64,000 nucleotides of DNA from Pomphorhynchus laevis (taxonomy: Eukaryota; Acanthocephala; Palaeacanthocephala; Echinorhynchida; Pomphorhynchidae). This document shows positions 12,665-24,094 of this stretch, in pieces. Both the position numbers and the translations under genes were made by a program. The notes under the pieces are model-generated. The model was not told the origin of the DNA. It did no database searches and saw only the letters and a program-made list of their open reading frames with translations. The stretch covers positions 248,001 through 312,000 of the forward strand of contig WNNJ02001104.1 of NCBI GenBank assembly GCA_012934845.2, in the 5' to 3' direction. Every line of letters begins with the position of its first letter. The stretch's first letter is position 1.

Positions 12665-12999
12665 CAACTTAAATAAATTTTATAGGGCCCATTTGAGGGT
12701 AACCATTGTTTCTTGTATTATCAGTAAATAAATGTGTTATTTAAAAAAATTATATATAATATTATTATATATAATTATTACATAATATCTATATAAATAT
12801 ATTGATATTTTATTTTGTTCATTAATACAATGAAGAAAAGTAAATATTATGATATAGAAATCGAAATGTCATAAAGTTTACTTAAAATACTGATGTATCA
12901 ACAAAATCACAATATAATAACTAGGGATAAATGGAAAGAGAATGTTGGTGAAACAAAATTCTGTCAATGGAAAAAAGACACTTGTTCCATGACGATGCA
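12665..12999. other. AT-rich spacer, no gene
   Basis: Only low-complexity sequence (ATATAATATTATTATAT near 12750) was seen. Confidence 0.5.
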
Positions 13000-15475
13000 T
13001 TGCAATGTACAAACCAAATAATGAAATTTCACAAGTACAGATCACAAGAACAATGGTCAACTCACCACTGACCCGAGGAGATTTCATTGTCGGGTGCCGT
13101 GTGACCAGGCAGTTGTATGGAGACAGTGACAGAGGCATCAACATCCGAAACGAACTAGCCTTCATGTAAGAACGTGGAATGTCATCTCGCTGGCGGGAAA
13201 GGAACCATAATTAGTTGGAGAGATGGTTGGCTTCGGTCTTGAAATAGTAGGAGTGACTTCCCTTCACTATTCTGGACTGGAACTAAACTTTTCGATCAAA
13301 GTTGGACCTTGAACTATTCAGGAGTTACTAACGGAAAACGACGACAGCCGGGTGTACGGATACTTACAAGTCCCCTGTTCTCGTACGTGGTAGATAGGTT
13401 TAACCCATTTAACGAAAGGCTGGTGTCTCTGTGACTTTTAGTCAACGAGGGAACGGGAATAACTGTTGTGTGTGCGTATGCTCCGAACATTATCTCGAAA
13501 TACGCAGCATTCGTTGAGTATCTTCAGGCTCTGCTTGATATTACTCCTGTTGGAGATTCCCTCGTACTATTGGGTGGCTTCAATGTTCTTGTTGATAGCG
13601 ACAGTAGCACTTGGAAATGAGTGTTGGGGATGAACAGACTCTCCGATCTGAATGCGAGTATTGTTGAATTATTGCACTTTTGTTCTCGTAACAATTTGTG
13701 CATAACCAACACAATGCTTGAACATAAGGAGATCCATAGATGCAAATGGCACTAGGACTCTCTCAGTCAAAGATCAATAATCGATTTTGTAATCGTTTTA
13801 TCTAATCTACGAGATTATGTTCAGGGCACACGTGTGAAAATAGGGGCTGAGCTGTCAACCAACCACTACCTCGTAGTTAGTAAACTTCGATGGCCGGATC
13901 GGATGCTAAACAAGTCTGGTATACCCGAACGTTGTGAGGGTACGCTGGGAGTTTCTAGCAGATGTTGTTGTCAAAGAACGTTTTTCTGGCAACATTGGGG
14001 AGGACTTCTCTCGGTTGCCAGAATAGATGAAGAGCATTGATCAGGAATGGGATATGCTCAGATACTAGCTTGCCAAAGCAATTGTTAACATTGGTGGATC
14101 GAATGCATCAGGTGCTTGTCGCGGAGGAAATACTCGAACTGCTTGGTGGACACCAACAGTTAGAGATTTTGACAACAGAAGAAGCTGGCTTATAAGGCAA
14201 CTTTGTCAGATAAAGAGTGGAAGCTGTAGACAAGTACCAAAGGTCAAAGAGGGATTTAGCTCGAGCAGTTACCCAAGCGAAGAAGGCGGCTTGGGATAAG
14301 TTTGGAGAGCACTTAGAACTTGATGCTATGTCAGCTTCGAAGATGTTCTGGAGGGCGATCAGGAACCTTCTTGTTAGAAAACAGAAAACTCCTCAAACTG
14401 TTTATAACAGTAGAGGATCTATGCTGACTGACATTGAAGAACTTTTTAATTGTTTGAAAGAGCATTTTAAGAGTCTTCTTATTCCGGTGGATATGCCTCT
14501 TGTAGAAGTATAGCCTTTAGAACCAACAGAATAGCTCATCTCTTTGGAAGAGGTCATTGCTGTTGTTAAGAAACTTTGAAATGGCAAGTCTTTTGGAGTA
14601 GACGAGATTCGACTTAAAGCTTTAAAGGATCTCGATGTTGTTGGCATGAAGCGGCTAACACGAATCTTCAACGTTTCATAGAAGTAAGGCAAGGTTTCTA
14701 TTGAGTGGCGAACTAGGTTGTAATACCGATCTCTAAGAAAAGTGACCAAAGAGTGTGCTCTAATAATCGAGGCATCACTCTTCTTAGCCAAACTGATAAG
14801 CTAATTGCTAGAATTCTTGAGTTAAGGATACGGCCTATTGTTGAGGAACAGTTGTAAGAGGAACAATGCGGCTTACGTCCAGATCGTGGAACTATGGATC
14901 AGCTCTTTACTCTCTCAACTATCCTCGAGCGGTCTTGAGAGTTCGCTCAACAGGTCAGTCGTGGTGAAGCGGGAGTTGAGTCTTTAGGCGAAGCTTTCGG
15001 TTTACCATACAATATTCGTTCCTATCTTAACCTATGGTCATGAGCTTTGGGTTATGATCGAAAGGATAATATATCGGATACAGGCGACCGAAATGAGACT
15101 CCTTCGCGGTGTGGCCGTCTTAGCCTTAGAGTAAGGTTAGGAATTCAGTCATCGGGGATGGACTCGTAGTAAAGTCGCTGCTTCTCCACATCGAATAAAG
15201 TCAGCTGAGGTGGCAAGGATACGCTCTGAGGATGTCTAGAGATCGCCTTCCTCTAAGGGTTTTCCCGGCCGGACTCTCTGGAAAGAGACCTCGAGGTAGA
15301 CCCCGATACTGGCGAAGAGATCAGATCTTGAAATTGCCCGAAGACCGCCGTAGGCTATCTGAAAAATAACTCTGGTCTGTCGCCAATTATCGAGATGTCT
15401 CGAATAGTTTGGTTTGTGCACTGCCATCCGGACCATTGGTTGACAGGAAACATCTGGTGTAATATTATTTTTTCT
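13000..15475 (+). pseudogene. RTE-type LINE with internal deletion of the RT catalytic core
   Basis: The order is that of an RTE element. The endonuclease begins near 13165 (RTWNVISLAGKE), then SLVLLGGFNVLVDSDSSTWK, a LCITNTMLEHKEIHRCKW block, RSIIDFVIVLSNLRDYV and GAELSTNHYLVVSKL. 14217-14513 is the linker (EAVDKYQRSKRDLARAVTQAKK, KMFWRAIRNLL). RT fingers follow in changing frames (NGKSFGVDEIRLKALK, LLSQTDKLIARILE, CGLRPDRGTMDQLFTL). Near 14990 the text jumps directly to the post-RT region (ILTYGHELWVM, KRPRGRPRYWRRDQ), so motifs A to C are missing. There are numerous stops and frameshifts. Confidence 0.85.
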
Positions 15476-15739
15476 TGTCAAGAAATTATTGTAGATAAGT
15501 ACATCTCAATATTATTCTTAAATTGATTTCTTTATGATTTTGTTTATTGAATTGACAGTTATTACAAATAGATGCTAATTACAGCCGAACATGCACGCCT
15601 TTGTATCAGTTTACATACGAATAACCACGCAGATGTCCAAATTCACGAAGCGGTAAAATATTATACAATACAACAATACAAGCATAGCTCAATAGTTGCA
15701 TCACATTATATATAAAAAATAAATGAAATTAGATCAACG
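15476..15739. other. Spacer, nothing recognised
   Basis: No coding or repeat signal that I can name. Confidence 0.4.
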
Positions 15740-16850
15740 ATTCGTGTTATGTAGTAGCAAAACATCCATTCCGCTCATCATGTTATGCTTAAATTTATCC
15801 AATGATTCACCTTCAACTGTACTCGTGCTTAGCGAATTCCACAACTTAACAGTTTAGTGGTTAAACTGTAGTGTCCTCCTATGAAGAATCCGCTGACGCT
15901 CCAAAACAAAAAATGTCCACATAAATAGCGGCCTGGGCGAACATGAATAATGCCAGAAAAGCATGATGAAACACATGAAAAGTATTCCAAATCAAACACA
16001 TATCACATAAATTTCTACTAGTCTTCAAAGATTACATATTCAGAATCTCAAGTATTTTATTGTAAGGCAATGAACGTATCGACCTAACAAGCTTCATTGC
16101 TCAACGTAAAACCCTATCCAATATCATTGACTCCAAATCGTTTCGTGTAAATACATACAGGGATGCATATAGTAAATGGCTGAGCACGTACGCGTTGATC
16201 AATGGTTTGAACATTTGTGAATCAAGGTAGTTAAATGCCCTAGATAGAAGACCCACTATGCGGTTCGCCTTGGAGCAGGCATACTCAATATGATGTTTTG
16301 TCGAAAGGTTATTTAAAATCCAAACTGCGAGATCCTTGAAATGTTCCACGATTTTGATATATTTATCCCCAAGACGATAATTAAACTGAAAATTACTTTT
16401 AAATAGTATATGTGCGCATTTCTGAGTGTTTGTGTCTATATAATTTGCACGCGCCCAACTGCCAACTTTATCGACATCGTCTTTTAAACACTTAAAATCT
16501 GGTAGCACTCTTATCAGCCTTTTAACTTTCAAATCAGCTGCATATAACAGCGAGTACGATGACAATAAGCTAGGCAGTTCGATAATGTAAATGCAGTGAA
16601 TAGCAGCGTTTCCAATACCGAATCCATGAGGTACGTCCGCTTGGATATCACACTCGCGAATTTTTTCATTTACACCGACCTTGTACGACGATCATATATA
16701 AAATGATGTATCCAATGAATTAACCCATTAAGTTGAATTAACCCATTGCTTGAATTTTCATAACTACCAGATTATGATCCACTCGATCAAATGCTTTCGA
16801 AAAGTCGAAAAATATGATATCAACAATATCTGTGTGCACGTCTCATGGTT
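15740..16850 (-). pseudogene. CR1-like LINE fragment, RT motif A to C-terminal tail
   Basis: Motif A is readable near 16775-16825 (IIFFDFSKAFDRVDHN). Part of the palm is lost or scrambled to about 16570. 16101-16565 (154 codons) starts at motif C, LLYAADLKV with Ala for the first Asp, and continues through WARANYIDTNTQKC, IVEHFKDLAVWILNNLS and NRIVGLLSRAFNY to the thumb. The last tail block is at 15770-15900 (RRTLQFNH, KLWNSLSTSTVEGESLDKF). This copy is inactive. Confidence 0.8.
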
Positions 16851-17311
16851 CCTACTATAATATAGCTATTAATTCCAGGTTGTCATACACAGATGTATTA
16901 TTATACGCAAAAGATGGGCTCTGTTAATGAATATTGCCTGAAAAAAATATAAAAATATATTTTTGGAACAACCTCAAAAATGTATTTATTTGGTCGAGAT
17001 AATGATGATGATCTGATAATGTCGAGATATCTGATAATGCAATTTGTAAAGAATTTGACCCATGTATACAGATAATAATAAAATAGTGTTATGTATCACG
17101 GAACTATCGCATTGATGTGGTAATGGTATTATTATCTCTCTTATATCCTATCCTTAGAATTTTTTGAAGTATAATTAGCTGATTTTGACGCGAGCTTAAT
17201 TAAATTAATTGTACAAATATAAAATTTAACACATCCAAATTTACTTTTATTAAACAACGTTTTAGTGGCATAAAAATCAACATTAATTTAATTAGGTATC
17301 GCCATCCATAC
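16851..17311. other. Non-coding; downstream intron or flank of the EGF-like gene
   Basis: AT-rich, with the word CTGATAATGTCGAGATA nearly repeated near 17010-17040. No gene seen. Confidence 0.4.
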
Positions 17312-17816
17312 ATCTGATTCAATGCATTCTTTCCTGTCTTTAGTATTTTGAAAACCGATTCTACATATGTATTTCGCCCTCGTTCGATTAATACCATTTA
17401 CGCATGCTGTGTGCTCATTTACATGTGAATCTCTTTCGTGTTCATTGATACATTCATCAACGTCCACACATTTCCTAGATCTCACTTCGAATTGCCTACC
17501 GTCTGGACATTGGCAAACGTAATCTAATTTCGACTGACCTGCACTAATTTGAGTTGATGATACATTACATGATTGACATTGTTCACTAACTTCGTTTGCT
17601 ACAATTGCAACCGCCAAGCTTATGTTTGCGATAACTTTGGCTATTAAGTCATCTAATCGTTTCATAGTTACAGGTTCAAGAAGCCAATCAAATATGACCT
17701 TATGTGCTATACCACCTTCATCGGTTTGACTTTGTATTATTTTCTCTTGAATAGATGATCGCGCTAAATTAATTAAGTTACTGAACGATTTTCCTTTGCA
17801 TGGATCTGGACAGAAG
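17312..17816 (-). CDS. Putative host exon C: EGF-like domains of a secreted protein
   Basis: A 505-base open stretch with a good acceptor (TATATTTCAG) before 17816 and a possible donor (GAT/GTATGG) after 17312. It encodes CPDPCKGKSF near its start, a helix-rich segment, YVCQCPDGRQFE and then a calcium-binding EGF-like DVDEC ... ACVNG ... YICRIGF ... EC. Only four of the six EGF cysteines are clear: the second and fifth positions lack Cys, so the fold may be degenerate. In the family such modules are extracellular. The first Met (17665) is internal because the frame stays open to the acceptor. Phase suits exon B. I do not recognise the gene. It could also be a decayed exon. Confidence 0.5.
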
Positions 17817-18304
17817 CTGAAATATATGCAATTTAGATCATTGAGGGTACTTGAATTTAAACTGACTGACTTTTCGTATAATCAGACAAAAACAAAATCA
17901 TGGCTGTTCCAAAATAGATAAAACTTTCGAAAATCGTGAAAGTGTAGGAAATTTTTGTGTTGAAATTTTTGCACAAAAAATTCCAACATAAATAAGAGTT
18001 TCAAAGATCAATTTTTGCAGGACAATGTCTGTAAAAATCAAATAAAAATCATTTTTTATTATTTATTTAACTTTCGCTGTGCGCATTTAAATATAATAAA
18101 ATGGGAAGCTGTACATTAAAAAATAATGAATTTTTAGTTAGCATTGTACATTTATATTCTTACATTTGCACCATGATAGTTTTAATTTTGTAAAATAATA
18201 CAAACTGTAAAAAGATTCAATTATGCAAAATTTAGCATTTTTGTTATCCTTCTGATTGTGGCACGATAATATCCTCACAGATATTGATCTTATTTTCGAT
18301 ACAG

Positions 18305-18450
18305 CAGGACGCTACTAATCAGTTTGGGTGGGTCTCATCAGCTGCTGACCCAGACCTACATTTCACGTTTCGACCCTTATTATCTGCTTTCTCCGTACAC
18401 TGGTGCTGATCGGATTCGAACTCAGGACGTCTGTATCGCGATTCAACGCT
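18305..18450 (-). repeat. tRNA-derived SINE-like repeat with hammerhead-like core
   Basis: Read on the minus strand it has a tRNA-type B box (GAGTTCGAATCC) preceded by GCGTTGAATCGCGATACAGA, then a body in which GGTC-GAAAC, a short ACGT-GAA-ATGT hairpin, GTA and CTGATGA-GACC follow in order (positions 18376 down to 18331). Related bodies lie at 23094-23140, 23351-23397 and 24139-24195. The head is 5' truncated: no clear A box. Confidence 0.55.
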
Positions 18451-19599
18451 ATTTTTGTTATCGTTATTGAACGTTTGAATATAACGATCAAGTACAAATA
18501 AGTCCAATGAAGGATTCGCTTTGTGTACATGTTCATCAAAAGAGCCCCGAAAATAGCAATAATATATATTTTCAAATATTATTTCGTCGCATCAATTTTA
18601 AAATTACATTTCAAAACATAATAATTCAACAAATAATATTTTTAGTAAAATACCGAATAAAATATTCGTGTATATGTTCAAGTCCCGGTATAACAGAAAC
18701 GTTAAAGCGCACAAATAACAATTTACAAAAACAATCAACAAAATATGATGAGTCAATAAGTGGTCTTTCTTTATTAAACACTTAAGGCAAAAGGCCAGTA
18801 ATCAACATACTAATTAAAATTGAAATCAACTGCTGATTTTGAATTGGAATTTAGTTTCTACCATTATATGTCACATACTACATACTGGTGTTATATTTAT
18901 ATTATAATAATGTTCTATTTGAACAGCAATAACTAAGTCTATTCTGATTGAAGGAATCGGGAAGACTCAAACAGCATACACTGACTCTATCCTGCTTTGA
19001 CTTTTGAGTCTCACTTTTGAAGTGCAACATCACAATGGCGATGTTCTCACTTTTTTGGTATATATGGCGATGGTGTTTTAATACCTAAAATACCATCGCC
19101 ATCTACACCAAAGTATTAGTTGATGAATCGTATCTAGCGCATTTCCTGCTAAGTATCTAACAAAAGAAGACCTTAAAGCACTATTTTTTTATTAAAAATA
19201 TCAATTTTTAAAATTTTTATAAATTTACAGGAACGAAGAAAGTAAGTAAAAGGTTTTATTCAAAACATGTCACTATATTTTGAAAATATTATTATATTAT
19301 ATCATAATAAAGAATCGATAATAAAAAACAAAAAATAAAGTTTTTAAAAGACAAAACAAATAAAGATTTTGAAAATTTAAATTTAAGGTTAGAAATTGCT
19401 GTTAAAACCAAAAACTAAATTATAGATATTAAAATCTGTAAATTCTCAAACTTAAATACAATTACTCAGTCTTATAAATTAAAGAAATAAAAAACAAATA
19501 TTATATTTTATATTTAGTTATATTTAGTTATATTGGATTTTATATTTAGTTATATTAAATTAAAATCAGATTTATTATTGGGTATAATATTATGCTTTT
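18451..19599. other. Intron-like spacer with one hairpin
   Basis: No gene. At 19064-19080 and 19086-19102 two 17-base arms (ATGGCGATGGTGTTTTA and its complement, one mismatch) can form a hairpin. The rest is AT-rich. Confidence 0.45.
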
Positions 19600-19855
19600 T
19601 CAATAAATAAGCCTCCTGTATAATGCGTGACAGGTAATCATGTTCATATGATCGAATAGCAGATTTATCAAAATTAACATTTAAATTAGGTACATAATGT
19701 GATATAGCTCTTAACATATTACTTCGTGTATGCTGTGTTATACGTTTTTTAATCCTTGACCAGTCTGTTCAACATAGGAGAAATTACAATTATCAGAAGG
19801 AATTTTATTTACTATAAAACATACATTAAATTAATGGTTTGATTAAAAACATTAT
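19600..19855 (-). pseudogene. Fragment of a canonical Penelope-like element: C-terminal GIY-YIG endonuclease
   Basis: Minus-strand reading: KIPSDNCNFSYVEQTGQGLK, then after a one-base frameshift ITQHTRSNMLRAISHYVPN and YEHDYLSRIIQEAYLL. The IPC-x-C-x3-YVGQTGR-type block and the QH-x-R helix are those of the GIY-YIG nuclease at the C-terminus of classic Penelope/Athena-type polyproteins. Here the usual Gly of YVGQTG is Glu. No RT is attached, so it is a small decayed piece of a different PLE from the one at 28 kb. Confidence 0.65.
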
Positions 19856-20230
19856 ACAATTTAGGTAATTTTTTTATTATAAATTAAAATTTCAGTTGTA
19901 TTATTAGATATTTTATATAATGAATGAGTTGAATGTTGTAAAAATACAATAAAAGCTAAAATATTTTAGTATTTTAGCTTATAAACGCTAAAATATCAAT
20001 AATTAAGTTTTGTGCATCATGATTAAATATGTAAATTGCTTTTTTAACTTTTAATAATTTAAAAAACATTTTCAAACATATTGCTAAATATAGATACAGT
20101 CATTTAAAGACGATTAAAGTTTATGTTTCGAAGGACTTTAAAGCAAAAAAACATTTTAAAAAGCTTTCGCAAAATTAAAAATTTTGCTTAGGGAGTTGGA
20201 CCGTAAGATACATTATCTCAAGATTGATAC
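19856..20230. other. AT-rich spacer
   Basis: Contains an inverted repeat around 19950-19995 (AAAGCTAAAATATTTTAG / CTAAAATA). No gene. Confidence 0.4.
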
Positions 20231-20560
20231 GGTGAATTTAGATAAAGGAGATTAAGACGACTTAGATAAATGATATATTTGTCTGAGTATAGAAAATAAT
20301 AGCCGGTATCAGCAATAGCGATATTACATTGATATATGCCATCTTGCAAATCGTTTTCTGTGATCAAACCCGAGAGGAAATAAGTGCACATAATTTTTGC
20401 AGCAGAAATCTTGAAAATCATTCGTTCTGTGTGAGTACGAAATGGATGTAGCCATTTCTTTATTAACCAATCGTGCGTTTTCCAATTTGACGATTCATCA
20501 AGCAATGTTCTCCATTTCTCTGGCTGAAAGAATCTTACATACCATCCGTTGTTATTGTGT
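20231..20560 (-). CDS. Putative host exon B, unknown extracellular protein
   Basis: Open frame with a polypyrimidine acceptor (CTTTTTGTCGTAG) before 20560; it reads HNNNGWYVRFFQPEKW, LIKKWLHPFRTHTERM and LITENDLQDGIYQCN. The codon phase (one base completing a codon at the 5' edge) fits the phase-2 end of exon A. The 3' limit is uncertain: CC/GTATCA at 20231 gives the phase that fits exon C but is a weak donor. No domain is recognised. The sequence does not look like any transposon protein here, which is the main reason to call it host. Confidence 0.4.
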
Positions 20561-22189
20561 CTACGACAAAAAGGTAAATCAGTCAAATATCTGTTACCTT
20601 TAATGTCAATGGATTTTGTATTTAGTGATATTTTGCATACAATTTTAATTAAATTAATTATAATCCAATAAATTATTTTTTTATGTTTAAACATATAATA
20701 TTCATCTTCATGTATTTCCATTACTACGCATTTGTAAAAAAATATTTTATAAATTAATGATATCCAATAAAACAATTTTTAAGATGCAGCTAAGTCATTA
20801 ATCGTTTCCTTTTATTATTAAAATATTATTTGATTTTCACTAATTTCCTGTTTAATTCGTTAACATTCCAGCGTTTAATGTTAAATTTCGCTTCGTGTGT
20901 TCTTTTTCAAATTAATGCTATATTATCAAGATGTTATTTAAATATATTTTATTTAGCGCTGCAATGCAATGAGCTATTTAATCTCTTTCTTGTTTTCTGG
21001 TATTTATAAAAAGACAACATTCTTTTCGCATTTTCTCGCTTCTAGTATATCTGATTTTATGTATTTTTATTAAATTGTTATTATATTTGTGCCCCAACGC
21101 TGAAAGGCGAAGTACATAATGAATTGCCTCAATATAAATACTCAACCAAGGTTGGAACCCTGTATGGACTAAGATTAATCATTCTGAGATGGCGGATATG
21201 TCATTGGAGAACCTGTTATGTGCCTATGGATCCCACAAACGTTTGAATGAACAACGATAGTTATAGAGACTGTATATATTGAATTTAATGAGTTAATATA
21301 ATGTTAATTTAATGTTTATTGAATTAATAAACACATTTCATGTGCAAGAAGAAAGGAGTGAACAGAAGTATTCCACAGATATCGATCTTTATTCTTTTAA
21401 TAAAGGAAGATCGACTCAACTTAATATAATTAATATTAATTTATTATTTCTTTTAAGCATAGAAATATTAGTTTTATAGTATCTATTAATACTAAAAATA
21501 CTGATTGACAAGATTTAATCTTGCTTCTTTGAGTTGATATACCTGTTCAGTTAATGTCCTATAAAACTAATATACAGGAAATCGACACTATATGTGTATT
21601 CATATATAATTCTTATGATTTTAAAAACCGAACGAAATGTGTCATAATAAATTGAATTAGTAATAATTAAATTTAATAATATCAAATTTGGTTGTTTTTG
21701 CTGTTTCATTTAATATTTATTTATTTAAAATTGGCTATCAGGACAAACACAATTTTGTGTTTTAAAGTTAGTTTATCTTGAAATGATGGCATGACGCTAG
21801 TAAAACTTTAAATCTTAATAGATCTAACGAATCTTAATGCATAATTTCATTTATATGTTCGCAAACATTGAGCCTTGATATTATTAGATCGGGAAATGCG
21901 CATCAGTGAAATTTCATCATTTGTTTGTGATATTTGAAGGAAACCTGTAGACAGACAAACACATCGAATTCATGTAAAACGGTGTAACGATAATACAGAT
22001 TGATTGTGAACCGATTATAATCGGTTGCAATTATAATCAATAAAGGAATGTGTCGAAATCCTATCGGATTTGGGCTGCGTTGGAATGGTCAATTAAAACT
22101 TTAAATTAACAACTATACAAAATAGATAATAATTTTATTATTTAATAGAAATGCTGTTTTACAGGGACACTTTCAAGTGTACAAATATA
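20561..22189. other. Intron-like spacer between putative exons B and A
   Basis: No coding sequence. Contains a small inverted-repeat element (21465-21573, listed separately), a hairpin around 21382-21412 (GATCTTTATT/AATAAAGGAAGATC) and a perfect ACCGATTATAATCGGT palindrome near 22013. Confidence 0.45.
21465..21573. repeat. Small MITE-like element with 15-bp inverted ends
   Basis: ATATTAGTTTTATAG at 21465-21479 is exactly complementary to CTATAAAACTAATAT at 21559-21573. About 80 bases lie between. No coding content; target duplication not clear. Confidence 0.45.
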
Positions 22190-22985
22190 TAAAATATAAT
22201 TTAAATAATATTATAATTTAAATAATTATATAATTTTATGATAAGTATTTATTATATAATAAATGATTTACTATTTAAGTGAAATCATTATTTTTATAAG
22301 ATATCAACTATTTGTAATATACTAGACTTTTCTACAATCCTATAAATAATAAATAAATATTATTTTATTATTTATTATTTTAATATTATTTTTTAAGTAA
22401 GCTATTATTAACTATTTACAGTATATTAGACTATTCCACAATCCCGCATTATGAATATTATTAATATAATAAATTATAAATATTATTAAAGTAAACGCAT
22501 TTTTCTATCAAGTATTAACTATTTATATTATATCAGACTATTCTACAATTCTGTAATATTAATAAATATTATTTTGTAAGTAAGCACATTATTCTATCAA
22601 TTATTAACTTATTATTTAGGCTATTCCACATTTTTCTATCAAGTACTAATTATTTATAGTATTAAATCAGCTAACTAAGTCTATTTATTTAATATAATTA
22701 TAAAATATACAAAATATAATAATGCTAAATCAAAATTTAATAATTAAATAATAAATAATTGACTAATAAATAACAGTATCAGAATTAGGATTATAAGTTA
22801 TCAGTTAATAAGGATTACAGGTCATCATCTATTCTACAATTCTGTAATATTAATAAATATTATATTTTAAGTAAAAACATTATTCTATAAGGTATCAAAT
22901 ATTCACAATATATTAGATTGTCCTACAATCATTGGATATTTTTTTAAATATTATATTTTAACTAAAATCATTATTCTCTCGAATT
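22190..22985. repeat. Diverged minisatellite, roughly 110-125 bp period
   Basis: A unit containing TTCTATCAAGTATTAACTAT, a TATATTAGACTATTC-ACAAT-C block and AATATTATTTTAAGTAA recurs several times (near 22290, 22410, 22500, 22590, 22630, 22840 and 22890). Copies differ by substitutions and length. The array is interrupted at 22668-22832 by a PLE end. Confidence 0.6.
22668..22832 (-). mobile_element. Truncated PLE terminal repeat inserted in the minisatellite
   Basis: AAATCAGCTAACTAAGTCTA followed by TAATATAATTATAAAAT...AATAATGCTAAATCAAAATT, GACTAATAAATAACA and a degenerate ATTACAGGTCATC match, in reverse orientation, the terminal repeat of the intact PLE at 31765-32035. The central part is deleted. 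Minisatellite units continue on both sides. Confidence 0.7.
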
Positions 22986-23017
22986 ACAATTGCATACACG
23001 AGCGAGTATCATCATTT

Positions 23018-23472
23018 AGTCGGCTTCATCAATTATCCTCGTGTGAATACTTTAATCCTAAATGCAGCACTGTACACTACAATCAGCGCAGGTGGACCTC
23101 ATCAGCAGTGAGCCTACGCCTACCTTTCATGTTTCGGTCCTTTAATTATCTGCTGAAATTTTCCTCTAATGCCTTTCTGTAAAAGACAGATTGTCGGTTG
23201 TCACCGTCAACTGTTGTGCTATTTCCGTCTTTTTGTTTCAAAAGACGGATACAACGCACAGTTTGCACAAATGGAAATGTTTTTTCTTACAAACTGTATT
23301 GATTGTTTTTACAGAAAGGCAGCAGAGGAAAATTTCAGCAGATAATTGAAGGACCGAAGCACGAAAGATAGGCGTAGGCTCACTGCTGATGAGGTCCACC
23401 TACGCTTATTGTAGTGTACAGTGCTGCATTTAGGATTAAAGTATTCACGCGAGGATAATTGATGAAGCCAAC
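23018..23472. repeat. Long inverted repeat (foldback) made of two SINE-like bodies head to head
   Basis: The outer arms (23018-23175 and 23310-23472) are near-perfect reverse complements, starting GGCTTCATCAATTATCCTCG on both sides. Pairing continues inward with gaps to TTTCCGTC/GACGGA around 23225-23265. Each arm carries the hammerhead-like core: minus strand 23140-23094 (GGACC-GAAAC ... CTGATGA-GGTCC) and plus strand 23351-23397. It may be a foldback DNA transposon or a pair of inverted SINE copies. It lies in the putative intron between exons A and B. Confidence 0.65.
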
Positions 23473-23595
23473 CAAATTATTCTCTCATTTTTTCTATCAA
23501 TATTTCTAGAAATACTAGGTCTTATATTCATATAGTGCATAACCTAACTAACATTTATTAAAATATTTTGTAAATATTATAAAAATGAGTTTCAC

Positions 23596-23948
23596 CTTAT
23601 GTGGTTGTACAAGAAGTCGACACATGCCCGCACTCCTTTAATACAATTTCGGTGCACTCTATTGTGCAACACGGGTATTGCTGGGTACTTGTATGCCATA
23701 GTAGATGATTTTTGAAGGATATCGTATAAACTCATTGACGAATTAGTGAAAGCCAATAAATTGTGCTCGTCAATTAAACGATAATTTGAATTCTCACGTA
23801 TCCAAATATCTTGTCTCCAATCGTTTTCATTAAATTTCATATATCTTATGTATTCGGTAACAAGACGTAATTTATTCGTAAATGAAGCATTTACTTTTAT
23901 CGAAACTAATGTGATGAAGACATATATCGATAAAGTCCACGGTTTCAT
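23596..23948 (-). CDS. Putative host exon A: signal peptide and N-terminal part of a secreted protein
   Basis: ATG at 23948 opens a 353-base frame. Residues 1-22 (MKPWTLSIYVFITLVSIKV) look like a cleavable signal peptide. The rest is hydrophilic with two cysteines (CIKGVRACVDFL) and no recognised domain. The frame reaches a candidate donor (CATAAG/GTGAAA) at 23596 in phase 2, and the in-frame TGA just after it would lie in the intron. Together with exons B and C it makes a plausible secreted EGF-type gene on the minus strand. It could alternatively be a chance frame. Confidence 0.45.
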
Positions 23949-24094
23949 AAAGTATCACTTTTGATATAAATATGAAAATTATTAAGATATTATGTAAGGG
24001 CAAAAACAGCGCCATTATTTTGACAAATTAACCAAATTCCTAATTGATTAATTGTACTTGCAACTTTCTAAATTTGTACGCTGCTTTAATCCTC

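Noticed and set aside
12878-13165. 95-codon hydrophobic minus-strand frame
   Set aside because: It lies opposite the start of the RTE endonuclease and upstream leader and looks like an antisense shadow.
20530-20560. A 19-base GTATGT...TTTCAG segment inside exon B resembling a tiny intron
   Set aside because: Far too short for an animal intron, and the frame stays open through it.
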